Shown piece after piece: positions 17,908 to 27,028 of a stretch of 64,000 bases of DNA. Every line of letters starts with the position of its first letter. Positions within the stretch are counted from its first letter, which is position 1. Under the pieces are notes generated by a model, which was not told the DNA's origin, searched no databases, and saw only the letters and a program-made list of their open reading frames with translations. A program made the position numbers and the translations under genes. Source of the stretch: Marinobacter azerbaijanicus (lineage in GTDB: Bacteria; Pseudomonadota; Gammaproteobacteria; Pseudomonadales; Oleiphilaceae); the NCBI RefSeq assembly GCF_030250645.1, contig NZ_JASSVS010000011.1:1-64000 (forward strand), in the 5' to 3' direction.

Positions 17908-19563
17908 TTAGGAGTCTTGGGCCCGCTCAATCCGGCATACAACCTTGGTGCCTTTCGGGTCGTAGTTCATAATGTCCAGTTCCCCTCCAACCAGACTGCA
18001 ACGGTACTCCATGATCCGAAGCCCCTGGCCCGAGAAGCTGGACCGCTTCTGCAGAGGCACCCCGTGGCCATCATCAATAATCTGGAGCTCGACACCACCG
18101 CCCTTGCAGGAAAGCCCTACCACGACCTGTTTGGCCCCGGAATGTTTGCGGGCATTATGCACCCCCTCCTGCGCAATTCTGAGCAACTGTATTTCGGTTT
18201 CGCGCGGTAAGGCCATCAATGACTCAGAGTGCGAAAGGTGAAAGCTGCACTTGATGCCATCCTGTTCCGGAATACTCCGCACCAGCGCCTCAAGAGCGTC
18301 CACCAGGCCGCCATCTGACACATCAATCGGAGCAAGATCGAAAATGATCGTCCTGAGCTGGGCAATGCACTGCTGCAGCTTTTCACTGAATCTCTGGAAT
18401 TTCGAAGCGTCAGCCGCGTTGATCCCGGCCTGGTCCTCAGCGATCACTCTGGTATCGAGGGACATGGCAGCAAGTTCCTGCCCCAGGCTATCGTGAAGCT
18501 CCCGGCTAATCCGGCTGCGCTCGCTCTCTGTCACCTGCATAACTTCCCATTCGAGGCGCTTTTTTTCTCGCAGGTCCCGCAAAACGATGGTGAAACGATC
18601 GTCTTCGTCGATACGGGCCAGAGCCATCTCAACGGGGATTTTTTTGCCACTTTTCATTCGCCACAGAGCTTCCCGACGCACTTTCGGCGCCTCACCTACT
18701 TCCTCCTCCGCACAGTCCGCCAACGCTCGTCTGAACACATCGGCGCCTGCATTCGTGAGCAGGGTCAGCAAGCTGACTCCCAGCAACTCATCTTCAGCGT
18801 AGCCGAACACCCTGCAGGTGGCCCGATTAAGGGATTGAATCATGCCCTTTGAATCGATCGTGATGATAGGATCCGCTGCCGCATTCAAAACCGCCAGAGT
18901 CTCCTGCCGACTGGCCAGGTACTGTCTCGCGCGCTCCTGCACCCGCTCCTCAAGGTCACGATTGAGGCTGGATAACTCTGCCTCCAGCTTCTTCTGGTCG
19001 GAAATGTCAGTCAGCGATGCAAACCAACTGAGCTCGCCCGGGTTCAGCTCGCTGTCGAGTTCGCTCTCCAACAGCACAGTCCGGGGCACAGCACCACCGG
19101 TTTTTAATTTGAGCGCCGTTGACTGGGTTTGCGAATGATTCACCAGAGCATAATAGTGCAGATGAAGAGCATCCTGAGACTCTTCATCTACAAATTCGTG
19201 CAGGAAACGATCAACGATACGGGCTGGCGGCATCCCGAACAGATTCGCAGCAGCGCGGTTACAGTTCAGGATTTCACCTTTTGTCGAGAGCGTCAGAAAA
19301 GCAACAGGCGCCATTTCATAGAGCACTGCGTAGCGGTCGTGAGCAGCCCGCAGGTCGCTTTGAACTTTCCTGAGCTCTTCATTCTGGACTTCAAGTTCAA
19401 GCTTATGAATACTCAGTTCTTCGACAAGACTCTGGAGGTCTTCTTCCTCTTCCTCTTCTTCCTCCTGACCGTCCGCTCTTCGCGCCTGCAGTCTCGCCTC
19501 AGCTATCGCACGAAGGTCCCGGCTCAATGGCTCATGATCGTTGAACCTGCGCGAATCTTTCAT
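17908..19563 (-). CDS. Cytoplasmic PAS-domain histidine kinase, NarX/NarL type
   Basis: This 551-residue sensor kinase has no transmembrane segment. A glutamate-rich run (34-41) and a coiled coil precede PAS domain 1 (about 75-190), a second coil, PAS domain 2 (about 220-340) and a HisKA_3 dimerisation helix with the phosphoacceptor His357 (SRELHDSLGQE). A HATPase_c domain ends at the C-terminus (DDGHGVPL, GQGLRIMEYR). The ATG at 19563 overlaps the stop of the upstream CheB-CheR gene (ATGA), so the three genes form one operon with the response regulator. The PAS ligand is unknown. Confidence 0.9.
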   Translation of the reverse strand: MKDSRRFNDHEPLSRDLRAIAEARLQARRADGQEEEEEEEEDLQSLVEELSIHKLELEVQNEELRKVQSDLRAAHDRYAVLYEMAPVAFLTLSTKGEILNCNRAAANLFGMPPARIVDRFLHEFVDEESQDALHLHYYALVNHSQTQSTALKLKTGGAVPRTVLLESELDSELNPGELSWFASLTDISDQKKLEAELSSLNRDLEERVQERARQYLASRQETLAVLNAAADPIITIDSKGMIQSLNRATCRVFGYAEDELLGVSLLTLLTNAGADVFRRALADCAEEEVGEAPKVRREALWRMKSGKKIPVEMALARIDEDDRFTIVLRDLREKKRLEWEVMQVTESERSRISRELHDSLGQELAAMSLDTRVIAEDQAGINAADASKFQRFSEKLQQCIAQLRTIIFDLAPIDVSDGGLVDALEALVRSIPEQDGIKCSFHLSHSESLMALPRETEIQLLRIAQEGVHNARKHSGAKQVVVGLSCKGGGVELQIIDDGHGVPLQKRSSFSGQGLRIMEYRCSLVGGELDIMNYDPKGTKVVCRIERAQDS

Positions 19564-22517
19564 AGCAACCCCACCCACACTAGTTGTGGCTCACCAGAGC
19601 CCGCTGGCAGCTTCCTGATTTCCAGCTGCAGAGTTGGTGCCTCGTCCGACTTATTCTGGCTGATTGGTCGCACCGACATCTGCAGAGTCTTCTGGCTGCC
19701 TTCAAGAATACGATTCAAACATTGCGCTATCCCCTCGGAGGATCGCTGCTCACGGACAAGGTCCGTTAGCCGCATGCCTTCCGCCGATTGGCTCTCCACC
19801 TGAAGGGCCTTCGCCATGGCCCCCGTGATCTGAACAACAACGCCATCGACGTCGACCAACAAAAAAGGGTGTGACAACTGCGAGAGGAGCTCCCGAGAAT
19901 GGGACTCAGCAAACTGGCTTCTTTTGACCTCGTTGATCTCCACAAAGGTACAAATCAAACCATCCACGACGTTTTCCCGGGTGCGGTAAGGCAGCAATTT
20001 CATCAGGTACCAATCTCCCTGCTTTGTTGTTACCTCTTTTTCGATACCCTTAAGTGTAGACAATACTGACAGAGCGTCTTCAATGAGTTCTTCGCCTTTG
20101 AGGTGGATGGCCAGCTCACCTATGGGGCGCCCCTCGTCCGAGTCCCGAACCGCAACGATGTCCTTGGCCTTCTCTGTGAAGCGCTTCAGTTTAAGCTCGT
20201 TGTCCAGATACAGGATCGCCATCGCTGTGCTATTCAACAGGTTCGCCATATCATCGTTGGCATCGGACAGCCTGTTCACTTTTTCGACCAATTCTGAATT
20301 GATGGTGCTCAATTCCTCGTACAGCGAATGCGTTTCCTCTTTGGAGGTTTCCAGCTCTTCATTACTGCTCTGCAGCTCCTCATTGGTCGACTGCAATTCT
20401 TCATTGGCGGATCTGAGCTCAGCGTTCTGGTTTTCAACCTGCTCCAACAATGCCCGGTAAGATGCCCTCGACTTCTCCAGATCCCTCTCCAGTTCAAAAA
20501 CGTGGGAGGCAGGCTCCTCCTCGTCCCGCGATTGTTCAGCTTCCTCTGTCCCTGTAGGGCTGGCGCTCGGTGTTTCGCAGTCATGGAAAAGAATCAGGAA
20601 TAGCCCCCGCATGGACTTCGGAGCTTGCAGTTTCTCCACACCCACAAGCACGTAACTGTCGCCAGAAGGGTCAATTTTGAACTTCTTTTCAACAACCCGG
20701 CCTTCTGAAGATGCCGCTGAATGCATCAGGGCGGGCAGCCCCCTCGGGAGATCACCTCTGCCCATTTCAAAAATGTTGTAGCGGGGCCGGCCTTCGACCG
20801 GCTCGAGGAACCTTCCAGCATCACCGTGTAAATAGAAAATGTCGCCGCGCTCACTCATCACAAGCGCGCCTGGCGCAAATTTCCTGGCCAGCAGCTTTAA
20901 TACCTTTTCGGCAATCGCCGGCTGGTCTCTTGGGAGGGGCTGTGCCGTGGCGGGGGTGTGATGGAGCGACCTGTCCGTGCGCCGCCTGCCACGAAAGTGT
21001 TGCATTGATGCCCGTTCGGACAATATGTCGGGATTACGTCTGAAGACTTTCCACTTGGAATTAAGGGTTTTGAAAGTCGTGGATGTTTCTCCGACCGATT
21101 CTGAGGGCCCCAGCACCAGCGTACCCATATTCCGGAGCGACATATGAAACAGGGAGATCAAGTCAGTCTGCAGGTCCTGATTCAGGTAGATCAGAAGATT
21201 GCGACAGGAAATCAGGTCAATGTTGGTAAACGGCGGATCCTTGAGAAGGTTATGTGGTGCGAAGATGATCTGTTCGCGAACAGATTTTCGAATTTTGTAA
21301 CGATCATTCGCGTAAGAAAAATAGCGGCTCAACAACGACTCGGGAACTTCATTGACAATTCCTGCGGGGTATTCGCCTCGCCGGGCGATTGAAATGGCAT
21401 CCGCATCGAGATCTGAGGCAAATATCTGAACCCGCCTGGAAATATTTTTCTCGCGAAGCACCTCGTTCAGCAGAATCGCAATCGAATAGGCCTCATCTCC
21501 CGTAGAACACCCCGCAACCCAGACCCGAAAGCCTTCACTGTACTCGTGCTGTCGCAAAACTTCGGGAAACAGCTCGTTCCGACAGTAGTCCCACAGGCCA
21601 GGGTCTCGAAAAAACTCTGTGACGCGAATCAGCATGTCGCGAAACAGATGGTTCGCCTCATCCTCATCGTGGTGGAGATATTCGAGGTACTCTGAGGCTT
21701 TCCGGAACCTGTGCAAGGCCATGCGCTTGGCAACCCGGCGCTTCATCGTATTAGGCTTGTAGCTTGAAAAATCGTGGCCAACTCTATCCTGCAACAATTC
21801 GCATATTCGGCGGAGTTGGTCGGTCGAAACCAGTTCATCCTCACCTTTACTGAGACCCAGCGTTTCGCACTGACGGAGGTAGCCCGCCAACTTCGCGCCC
21901 ATGTCTTCAGGCGGCAATACATAATCGGCCAGGCCCGTGGTTATTGCGTTGTCCGGCATGCCCGAGAACTCGGCCGACTCCGGCTGTTGGACCATGATCA
22001 TGCCGTCCTGGGCCTTTATCGACCTTAGCCCGATGGCGCCGTCGCTTCCCGATCCGGATAGCACAATGCCGGTCAGCCGGCACTGCACCTCTTCTGCCAA
22101 TTGCTGGAACGTAAAATCGATGGGGTGGTAAACCTTCATTGGCGGATTACCACCCCCGTCTTGCGACGGTGTGCGCGCAGACGCTTCACAAGCACTGAGC
22201 AGTCTGAACTTCCCTCCCTCCAGCGTGATAAAACACTCCGTCGCAGGGTTCGTATAAATGCAGTCAGGTTCCGGTGCCATACCATCGGTAATTTCAGTTG
22301 CCCGTTTACCTGAACTGCGGGCAAGCAATTCCGGCAACATACTTTGTTGTTCGCTTTTGTGGTGGGTGATCACCAGATAGATACAACGGGCTTCGTCCGA
22401 TACTCCGGAAAAAAACGCTTTCAGTGCATCCAGACCGCCGGCTGAGGCGCCGAGCACGACAATTGGCAGGTTTTCATCGGATGACTTGGGGCGCGAGGCG
22501 GCGTCTGATTTATACAT
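19560..22517 (-). CDS. CheB-CheR-PAS fusion protein
   Basis: This 985-residue fusion combines chemoreceptor-type methylesterase and methyltransferase modules. The N-terminal CheB domain (about 18-195) has the active-site serine in GASAGGLD (Ser25), a His in ITHH and an Asp in SGSGSDGA. It lacks a receiver domain. The CheR domain (about 210-480) has an N-terminal helical part (YKPNTMKRRVAKRM) and the SAM motif VAGCSTGDEAYS. A long coiled coil of repeated NEELQS/NEELE units (about 670-740) connects to PAS domains at the C-terminus. This family usually accompanies sensor kinases, as here, where the kinase gene overlaps the stop. Whether the enzyme acts on receptors or on other proteins is unknown. 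Confidence 0.9.
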   Translation of the reverse strand: MYKSDAASRPKSSDENLPIVVLGASAGGLDALKAFFSGVSDEARCIYLVITHHKSEQQSMLPELLARSSGKRATEITDGMAPEPDCIYTNPATECFITLEGGKFRLLSACEASARTPSQDGGGNPPMKVYHPIDFTFQQLAEEVQCRLTGIVLSGSGSDGAIGLRSIKAQDGMIMVQQPESAEFSGMPDNAITTGLADYVLPPEDMGAKLAGYLRQCETLGLSKGEDELVSTDQLRRICELLQDRVGHDFSSYKPNTMKRRVAKRMALHRFRKASEYLEYLHHDEDEANHLFRDMLIRVTEFFRDPGLWDYCRNELFPEVLRQHEYSEGFRVWVAGCSTGDEAYSIAILLNEVLREKNISRRVQIFASDLDADAISIARRGEYPAGIVNEVPESLLSRYFSYANDRYKIRKSVREQIIFAPHNLLKDPPFTNIDLISCRNLLIYLNQDLQTDLISLFHMSLRNMGTLVLGPSESVGETSTTFKTLNSKWKVFRRNPDILSERASMQHFRGRRRTDRSLHHTPATAQPLPRDQPAIAEKVLKLLARKFAPGALVMSERGDIFYLHGDAGRFLEPVEGRPRYNIFEMGRGDLPRGLPALMHSAASSEGRVVEKKFKIDPSGDSYVLVGVEKLQAPKSMRGLFLILFHDCETPSASPTGTEEAEQSRDEEEPASHVFELERDLEKSRASYRALLEQVENQNAELRSANEELQSTNEELQSSNEELETSKEETHSLYEELSTINSELVEKVNRLSDANDDMANLLNSTAMAILYLDNELKLKRFTEKAKDIVAVRDSDEGRPIGELAIHLKGEELIEDALSVLSTLKGIEKEVTTKQGDWYLMKLLPYRTRENVVDGLICTFVEINEVKRSQFAESHSRELLSQLSHPFLLVDVDGVVVQITGAMAKALQVESQSAEGMRLTDLVREQRSSEGIAQCLNRILEGSQKTLQMSVRPISQNKSDEAPTLQLEIRKLPAGSGEPQLVWVGLL

Positions 22518-22802
22518 AGCGTTTAATTCGTTCCTTACCCAAAGAGTGGCACTTGCTCTGTTCGAATCCAGTTACGCCAGTTTATCCGCACTGCCAGGTG
22601 TCTGTTTTCGGTTTCGGCTCGTCAGGGCCGGAGTTAAAGGTTTTTCTTATACTTCTTTCAAGCTCTGCCCCATTTTTCAAACGCCGGAGCCCACCTATAG
22701 TTTCCTTTGCAGGTTAAAAAACACTCTGTGTCCTCGTTTGGGATGTACGAGCATAACAAGACCCTGCCATAAAAAAGATTAGTGACGACATGGAGCCTGA
22801 TT
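22518..22802. other. Divergent promoter region between the CheB-CheR operon and the PAS-GGDEF genes
   Basis: This 285-bp region separates two divergent operons and must contain promoters for both. I see no gene, no FliA-type consensus and no strong inverted repeat. A GTG at 22782 could extend the downstream reading frame by seven codons. Confidence 0.4.
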
Positions 22803-23768
22803 ATGATCCCTTCCCATCGACCATCCGTTAATGAATCTTCTCAGAGTTCGGCCAGGATTGCATTGAACCTGCGCGAGCGTACGCAGGAAGGCATAACAAT
22901 TACCAATGAGAGAGGCATTATCTCCTACCTCAATAAAGCAGCGGAAAACATACTCGATGTAACGTTCGACAAGGCTGTTGGGGAACCCATCAACGAGATT
23001 CTCGCGCTAACCCCCCTCTCGCCCGCAGAGCCGATTGCCGAGTCATGCCTGAACGGCCAATTCATTCCCGCAATGCTGGAAGGGCTTTTCAGACTTCGTC
23101 GAGGCAAGATCACAACCATCGTCAGCATAAAGATTGCAGAAATGGACAACATGGAAGCTGATGGCAAAGAGGTGGTGTTTATTATCCGGCAGATCCCCGA
23201 CTATTCACGTCTGACCCCCAGAGTGCGCTCGGCCGCATCGCCCGTAAAAATATCCCTCTGGCATGAGCCCCCATTCAACCCCGAGATACCGAAAAAAAAG
23301 CCAGAGTCATCGCGATTCAGTCTCACCTACCTGTGTCTCAGGGGGTGCGCTTCCGAGCCTGCCCCGGAGCCAGACGTTCTCAACGACTGCCTCGAAGAAG
23401 CCTCCGCGCTGATCGGGCAACTGACATCCGCAAGCGGCTCGCTCTACCAGATCGGCAACGGCGAATCCGTCATGTTTATGACGGAGACCGCAGAGAATTC
23501 GGCCATTGAGGTCACACTCAAACTCATCGGCATCATACGTGCCAGATTCCAGCTTGCTGCAAACGGCAGTCTTCGTCTCGGCCTTTCGGCCGGAATACTG
23601 GTCATGCCATCAGATTCATCGAAACGGGACACATCCCTGATGATAGAGGCGGCCCGCCAGTTGTGCATTGAGGCGCAGGAAATTGGCGATAACGCAATTC
23701 AGATTTATGACCTGAATTCCCATCAAGAAGGTAACATCATGGGTTATCGTGGCGCTGCCAGGGAGTGA
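22803..23768 (+). CDS. PAS protein with a degenerate GGDEF domain
   Basis: The 321-residue soluble protein has an N-terminal PAS domain (about 22-135; GITITNERGIISYLNKAAENIL). After a linker comes a C-terminal half with the outline of a GGDEF domain, but the signature is replaced by QIGNGES at 216-222 and the metal-binding residues are absent. The typical GGDEF ending (AIQIYDLNSHQ in place of the usual NRV-type end) is recognisable. It is probably catalytically dead and may act as a sensor or partner for the diguanylate cyclase that begins six bases after its stop. I prefer the ATG at 22803, with GGAG upstream, to the GTG at 22782. Confidence 0.7.
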   Translation: MIPSHRPSVNESSQSSARIALNLRERTQEGITITNERGIISYLNKAAENILDVTFDKAVGEPINEILALTPLSPAEPIAESCLNGQFIPAMLEGLFRLRRGKITTIVSIKIAEMDNMEADGKEVVFIIRQIPDYSRLTPRVRSAASPVKISLWHEPPFNPEIPKKKPESSRFSLTYLCLRGCASEPAPEPDVLNDCLEEASALIGQLTSASGSLYQIGNGESVMFMTETAENSAIEVTLKLIGIIRARFQLAANGSLRLGLSAGILVMPSDSSKRDTSLMIEAARQLCIEAQEIGDNAIQIYDLNSHQEGNIMGYRGAARE

Positions 23769-23774
23769 TTAAAG

Positions 23775-24596
23775 GTGGCATACCGGATACGGAATCCTCA
23801 AAAGCACGAGGAATTCCTCACCAGTTCTGCATTACAGACAGACGATGCTCATGGTCAAGATGCTCAGCAGCAACTGATGCATGAGCTCACTGGCATGTGC
23901 TTCGATCGACTGGCTGCGCAGCTTCATTGCGAGCAGTTGGAGCAGCACCGGGCCCACCTCAAGCGAAGGCTAGGCAGAGACCCCGGCATGCAGGTAGCCG
24001 CTCTCGACTACATGGTCAATGTAGCGCCGGACACCGACAGCCAGCCTGTTATCATTGACCGTGAACAGCTGAACATGCTGCTGCAGTTCTCGCGCATTGA
24101 TAGCATGACCGGGCTGTATAACCTGTGCACGTTTCAGAGTGTCATGGAAAAAGAGCTGGCACTGGCCAAACGTAATGGCAAGCCCCTTGTTCTCATTATG
24201 GCGGACCTGGACAACTTCAAGACTGTTAACGACTCTGAAGGCCATCAGAGTGGTGATGATGTATTGCGGCAAGTCGCTGAGGTTTTTAGCGAAAACCTCC
24301 GAGCGATGGACATTGCGGGTCGGTACGGTGGCGATGAGTTCATTTTCGGTCTGCCAGAGACAGACATCAGCTCAGCCATCGAAATAACGGAAAGGATCCG
24401 GGAGAAAGTTGAAGCAATCTTTTCTGACCGCAGCGCCACCACCCTCAGTATCGGGCTTGCATCCTATCCAGGAGCGGGGAGAAGTCTGGAAACTCTCATA
24501 ACTGCTGCCGACAAAGCGCTTTATGAGGCCAAAAGTACGGGTAAAAACAGGCTGAAAGCAGCGCCGTCCTATCCTTGGGCGGAAAAGGCTCCGTAG
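23775..24596 (+). CDS. Diguanylate cyclase (GGDEF)
   Basis: This 273-residue protein is predicted to make cyclic di-GMP from GTP. The first 100 residues are helical and unassigned. The GGDEF domain (about 105-262) has the intact motif GGDEF at 185-189 and an RxxD inhibitory site (RAMD, 176-179) five residues before it, so feedback inhibition is expected. The start is a GTG at 23775 with AGGGAG about ten bases upstream. It is co-transcribed with the preceding degenerate PAS-GGDEF gene, which may provide the sensory input. Confidence 0.9.
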   Translation: MAYRIRNPQKHEEFLTSSALQTDDAHGQDAQQQLMHELTGMCFDRLAAQLHCEQLEQHRAHLKRRLGRDPGMQVAALDYMVNVAPDTDSQPVIIDREQLNMLLQFSRIDSMTGLYNLCTFQSVMEKELALAKRNGKPLVLIMADLDNFKTVNDSEGHQSGDDVLRQVAEVFSENLRAMDIAGRYGGDEFIFGLPETDISSAIEITERIREKVEAIFSDRSATTLSIGLASYPGAGRSLETLITAADKALYEAKSTGKNRLKAAPSYPWAEKAP

Positions 24597-24684
24597 CCAG
24601 ATTGATCGCCCCGCCTCAGCAGCCTGTAAGCCACATCGGTCACGGTCTGAAACATTTAACGGCGTGAAGCTTCGAGAAAAATAA

Positions 24685-24758
24685 TGGAGGCGCGGGTCGG
24701 AATCGAACCGGCGTTAACGGAGTTGCAGTCCGCTGCATAACCACTCTGCCACCGCGCC
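24685..24758 (-). tRNA. tRNA-Cys (GCA)
   Basis: The 74-nt minus-strand sequence folds into a full cloverleaf with encoded CCA. The acceptor stem is GGCGCGG/CCGCGCC, and the anticodon loop CTGCAAC gives anticodon GCA. It follows tRNA-Gly on the same strand, the order found after pgsA in E. coli (glyW-cysT). Confidence 0.95.
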
Positions 24759-24824
24759 GGTAAAAGTACGAAGGGGATTCGTTACTTTTATGCTCTCAGG
24801 TGGACATTGAGAGACTGTGTTAAT

Positions 24825-24900
24825 TGGAGCGGGAAACGAGATTCGAACTCGCGACCCCAACCTTGGCAAGGTTGTGCTCTACCAACTGAGCTATTCCCGC
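24825..24900 (-). tRNA. tRNA-Gly (GCC)
   Basis: The 76-nt minus-strand sequence folds into a cloverleaf with acceptor stem GCGGGAA/TTCCCGC, an anticodon loop TTGCCAA (anticodon GCC) and encoded CCA. It is 66 bp upstream of tRNA-Cys and probably co-transcribed with it. Confidence 0.95.
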
Positions 24901-25082
24901 TTGATCAACGAGGGCGTATTCTACGGATTCGGCGGTATGCGTCAACCACTTTTTTCAACTTTCTGTTTTACTTACGGTTATTGATTATTTTTCACGCAAG
25001 GAATAGCAGCCGGATGGCAAAATTTCAGCTAGTATCAGGGTCTCACAACACCATTTCCTGAAGACAGGCACAGGAACCGCAG

Positions 25083-26207
25083 ATGTCCTCACCCGGCCAG
25101 CTGGATTTTGAAGCCGATCGCCTTGTTGTCTCCGGCGACTGGACGCTGCCGAATTACGCCAGGTTGAAGCAGGCGGTAACAGCGGCTCTGGCATCACCAG
25201 AAGCCGCAGACTATGCCCCGGACCTCACCTCCATTGAGGCCCTGGATACGTCGGGCGCCTCTCTGCTGGCGGAACTTCTCGGCGCACAGAAGTTGGCAGA
25301 GCTGACCGACCACGCATCGGGTCTTCCCCCGGAGCGCCGGGATTTGCTGCGGCTGGTGGCCGACGCCATGGCCAGGCCGGACGAGGAGTTGCCCCGGCAG
25401 GGGTCGGCATTGCTGGTTTTTCTCGCCCGGGTCGGTCGGCAGGTTGAGCACTACTGGGACCAGCAACGTCTGCTGATGGGTTTTACCGGGCAGATCCTCG
25501 CAACCATGTTTGCAATTCTCCCGACCCCCCGGCGCTGGCGCATGACGCCACTGGTCGCGCATATCCACCAGACCGGCCTCAACGCACTGCCGATTGTGGC
25601 CCTGCTCACCTTTCTGGTGGGTGCGGTTGTGGCGTTTCTGGGGGCGACCATTCTTGATGACTTCGGGGCGACCATCTACACGGTCAACCTTGTGGCGTTT
25701 TCCTTCCTGCGGGAATTTGGCGTGCTGTTGGCGGCGATTCTTCTAGCCGGCCGGACCGCGAGCGCGTTCACGGCACAGCTCGGGTCCATGAAAGCCAATG
25801 AGGAGATCGATGCGTTGCGGACCTTCGGCCTGAGCCCGATTGAGCTTCTGGTCGTTCCCCGGGTGCTTGCCATGGTTGTATCCCTGCCCATACTGACCTT
25901 TGTCGGTATGATCAGCGGTATCATCGGCGGCTCACTGGTATGCGTGCTGGTGCTGGATATTTCGGTGCCCCAGATACTCAATATCCTGGAAACCAAGGTA
26001 AGAGCCATTCACTTTTTCGTTGGTATTGGTAAAGCACCCGTATTCGCCTTTGTTATCGCCGTGATTGGCTGCCTTGAAGGTTTCAAGGCCCGTGGCAGCG
26101 CGGAGTCCGTTGGTGAGCACACCACCTCTGCCGTGGTACAGTCGATCTTCATGGTGATCCTGCTGGATTCCATTGCCGCAATTTTCTTCATGGAGATGGG
26201 TTGGTGA
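25083..26207 (+). CDS. Mla-like ABC transporter permease with N-terminal STAS domain
   Basis: This 374-residue inner-membrane permease belongs to the MlaE family, which moves phospholipids or other lipids between membranes. The N-terminal 115 residues are a STAS-like domain (LDTSGASLLAELLGAQ) corresponding to MlaB, fused to an MlaE domain (about 140-374). The latter has five or six membrane segments and the conserved region LREFGVLLAAILLAGRTASA with an EEIDALRTFG loop. It heads an operon with an ATPase, an MCE protein and a lipoprotein. MlaB and MlaE are separate in E. coli. The substrate is unknown. Confidence 0.9.
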   Translation: MSSPGQLDFEADRLVVSGDWTLPNYARLKQAVTAALASPEAADYAPDLTSIEALDTSGASLLAELLGAQKLAELTDHASGLPPERRDLLRLVADAMARPDEELPRQGSALLVFLARVGRQVEHYWDQQRLLMGFTGQILATMFAILPTPRRWRMTPLVAHIHQTGLNALPIVALLTFLVGAVVAFLGATILDDFGATIYTVNLVAFSFLREFGVLLAAILLAGRTASAFTAQLGSMKANEEIDALRTFGLSPIELLVVPRVLAMVVSLPILTFVGMISGIIGGSLVCVLVLDISVPQILNILETKVRAIHFFVGIGKAPVFAFVIAVIGCLEGFKARGSAESVGEHTTSAVVQSIFMVILLDSIAAIFFMEMGW

Positions 26208-27010
26208 AGCGACAGGACTCGCAACAGGATGTAGTTATCAGAGTCCGGGACCTTTGCAACCGGTTTGGCAGCAACCGGGTCCATGAGCATCTGGATATCA
26301 GCCTCTATCGCCGTGAAATACTGGGCGTTGTTGGCGGGTCCGGAACCGGGAAGTCGGTGCTGTTACGCAGCATCGTCGGTCTTCACCAGCCAGACTCCGG
26401 GGCCATTGAAGTCTTTGGAAAGGAGCTTGAGGCGCTGACTCAGGAGCAGCGATCCCAGGTTGAGCGCCGCTTTGGCGTACTGTTCCAGAGCGGAGCACTC
26501 TTTTCTTCCCTCACGCTGCAGGAAAACGTCGCTCTGCCACTGATTGAACACGCCAGGTTGTCCCGGGAAGATGCAGAGCACCTTGCCCGGGTAAAGCTGG
26601 CGCTGGTGGGACTGCCCTCTCATGCCTCCACCATGGTCCCCGCACAGCTTTCCGGCGGCATGGTAAAAAGGGCATCACTGGCCCGGGCGCTGGCGCTGGA
26701 TCCGGAAGTACTGTTTCTCGACGAGCCCACAGCAGGGCTTGATCCCATTGGCGCGGCAGCATTTGACCGGCTGATCGTCACGCTGAGGGATGCCTTGGGC
26801 CTCAGCGTGTTTCTGGTCACACATGATCTGGATACGCTATACAGTACCTGTGACCGGGTGGCCGTGTTATCAGAGAAACGGGTGCTGGTGGCTGGCCCTC
26901 TGGAGGCCGTTGAGGCCACCGACGACCCATGGATTCGTGACTATTTCCATGGCCCGAGGGGCCGGGCGGTCCATCGGGCGGGACCAGCAACTGACGGAGC
27001 GTTTGAATGA
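26204..27010 (+). CDS. Mla-like ABC transporter ATP-binding protein
   Basis: This 268-residue MlaF-type ATPase energises the preceding permease. Walker A (GGSGTGKS) is near residue 47, the Q-loop is in LFQSGALFSSLT, the signature is QLSGGMVKRASLARAL, Walker B is VLFLDEPTAGLDP and the switch His is in VTHD. The preferred start is the GTG at 26204, which overlaps the permease stop by four bases (GTGA); a TTG one codon earlier is also open. Confidence 0.92.
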   Translation: MKRQDSQQDVVIRVRDLCNRFGSNRVHEHLDISLYRREILGVVGGSGTGKSVLLRSIVGLHQPDSGAIEVFGKELEALTQEQRSQVERRFGVLFQSGALFSSLTLQENVALPLIEHARLSREDAEHLARVKLALVGLPSHASTMVPAQLSGGMVKRASLARALALDPEVLFLDEPTAGLDPIGAAAFDRLIVTLRDALGLSVFLVTHDLDTLYSTCDRVAVLSEKRVLVAGPLEAVEATDDPWIRDYFHGPRGRAVHRAGPATDGAFE

Positions 27011-27028
27011 ATCGAGAGGACGTCTGAG

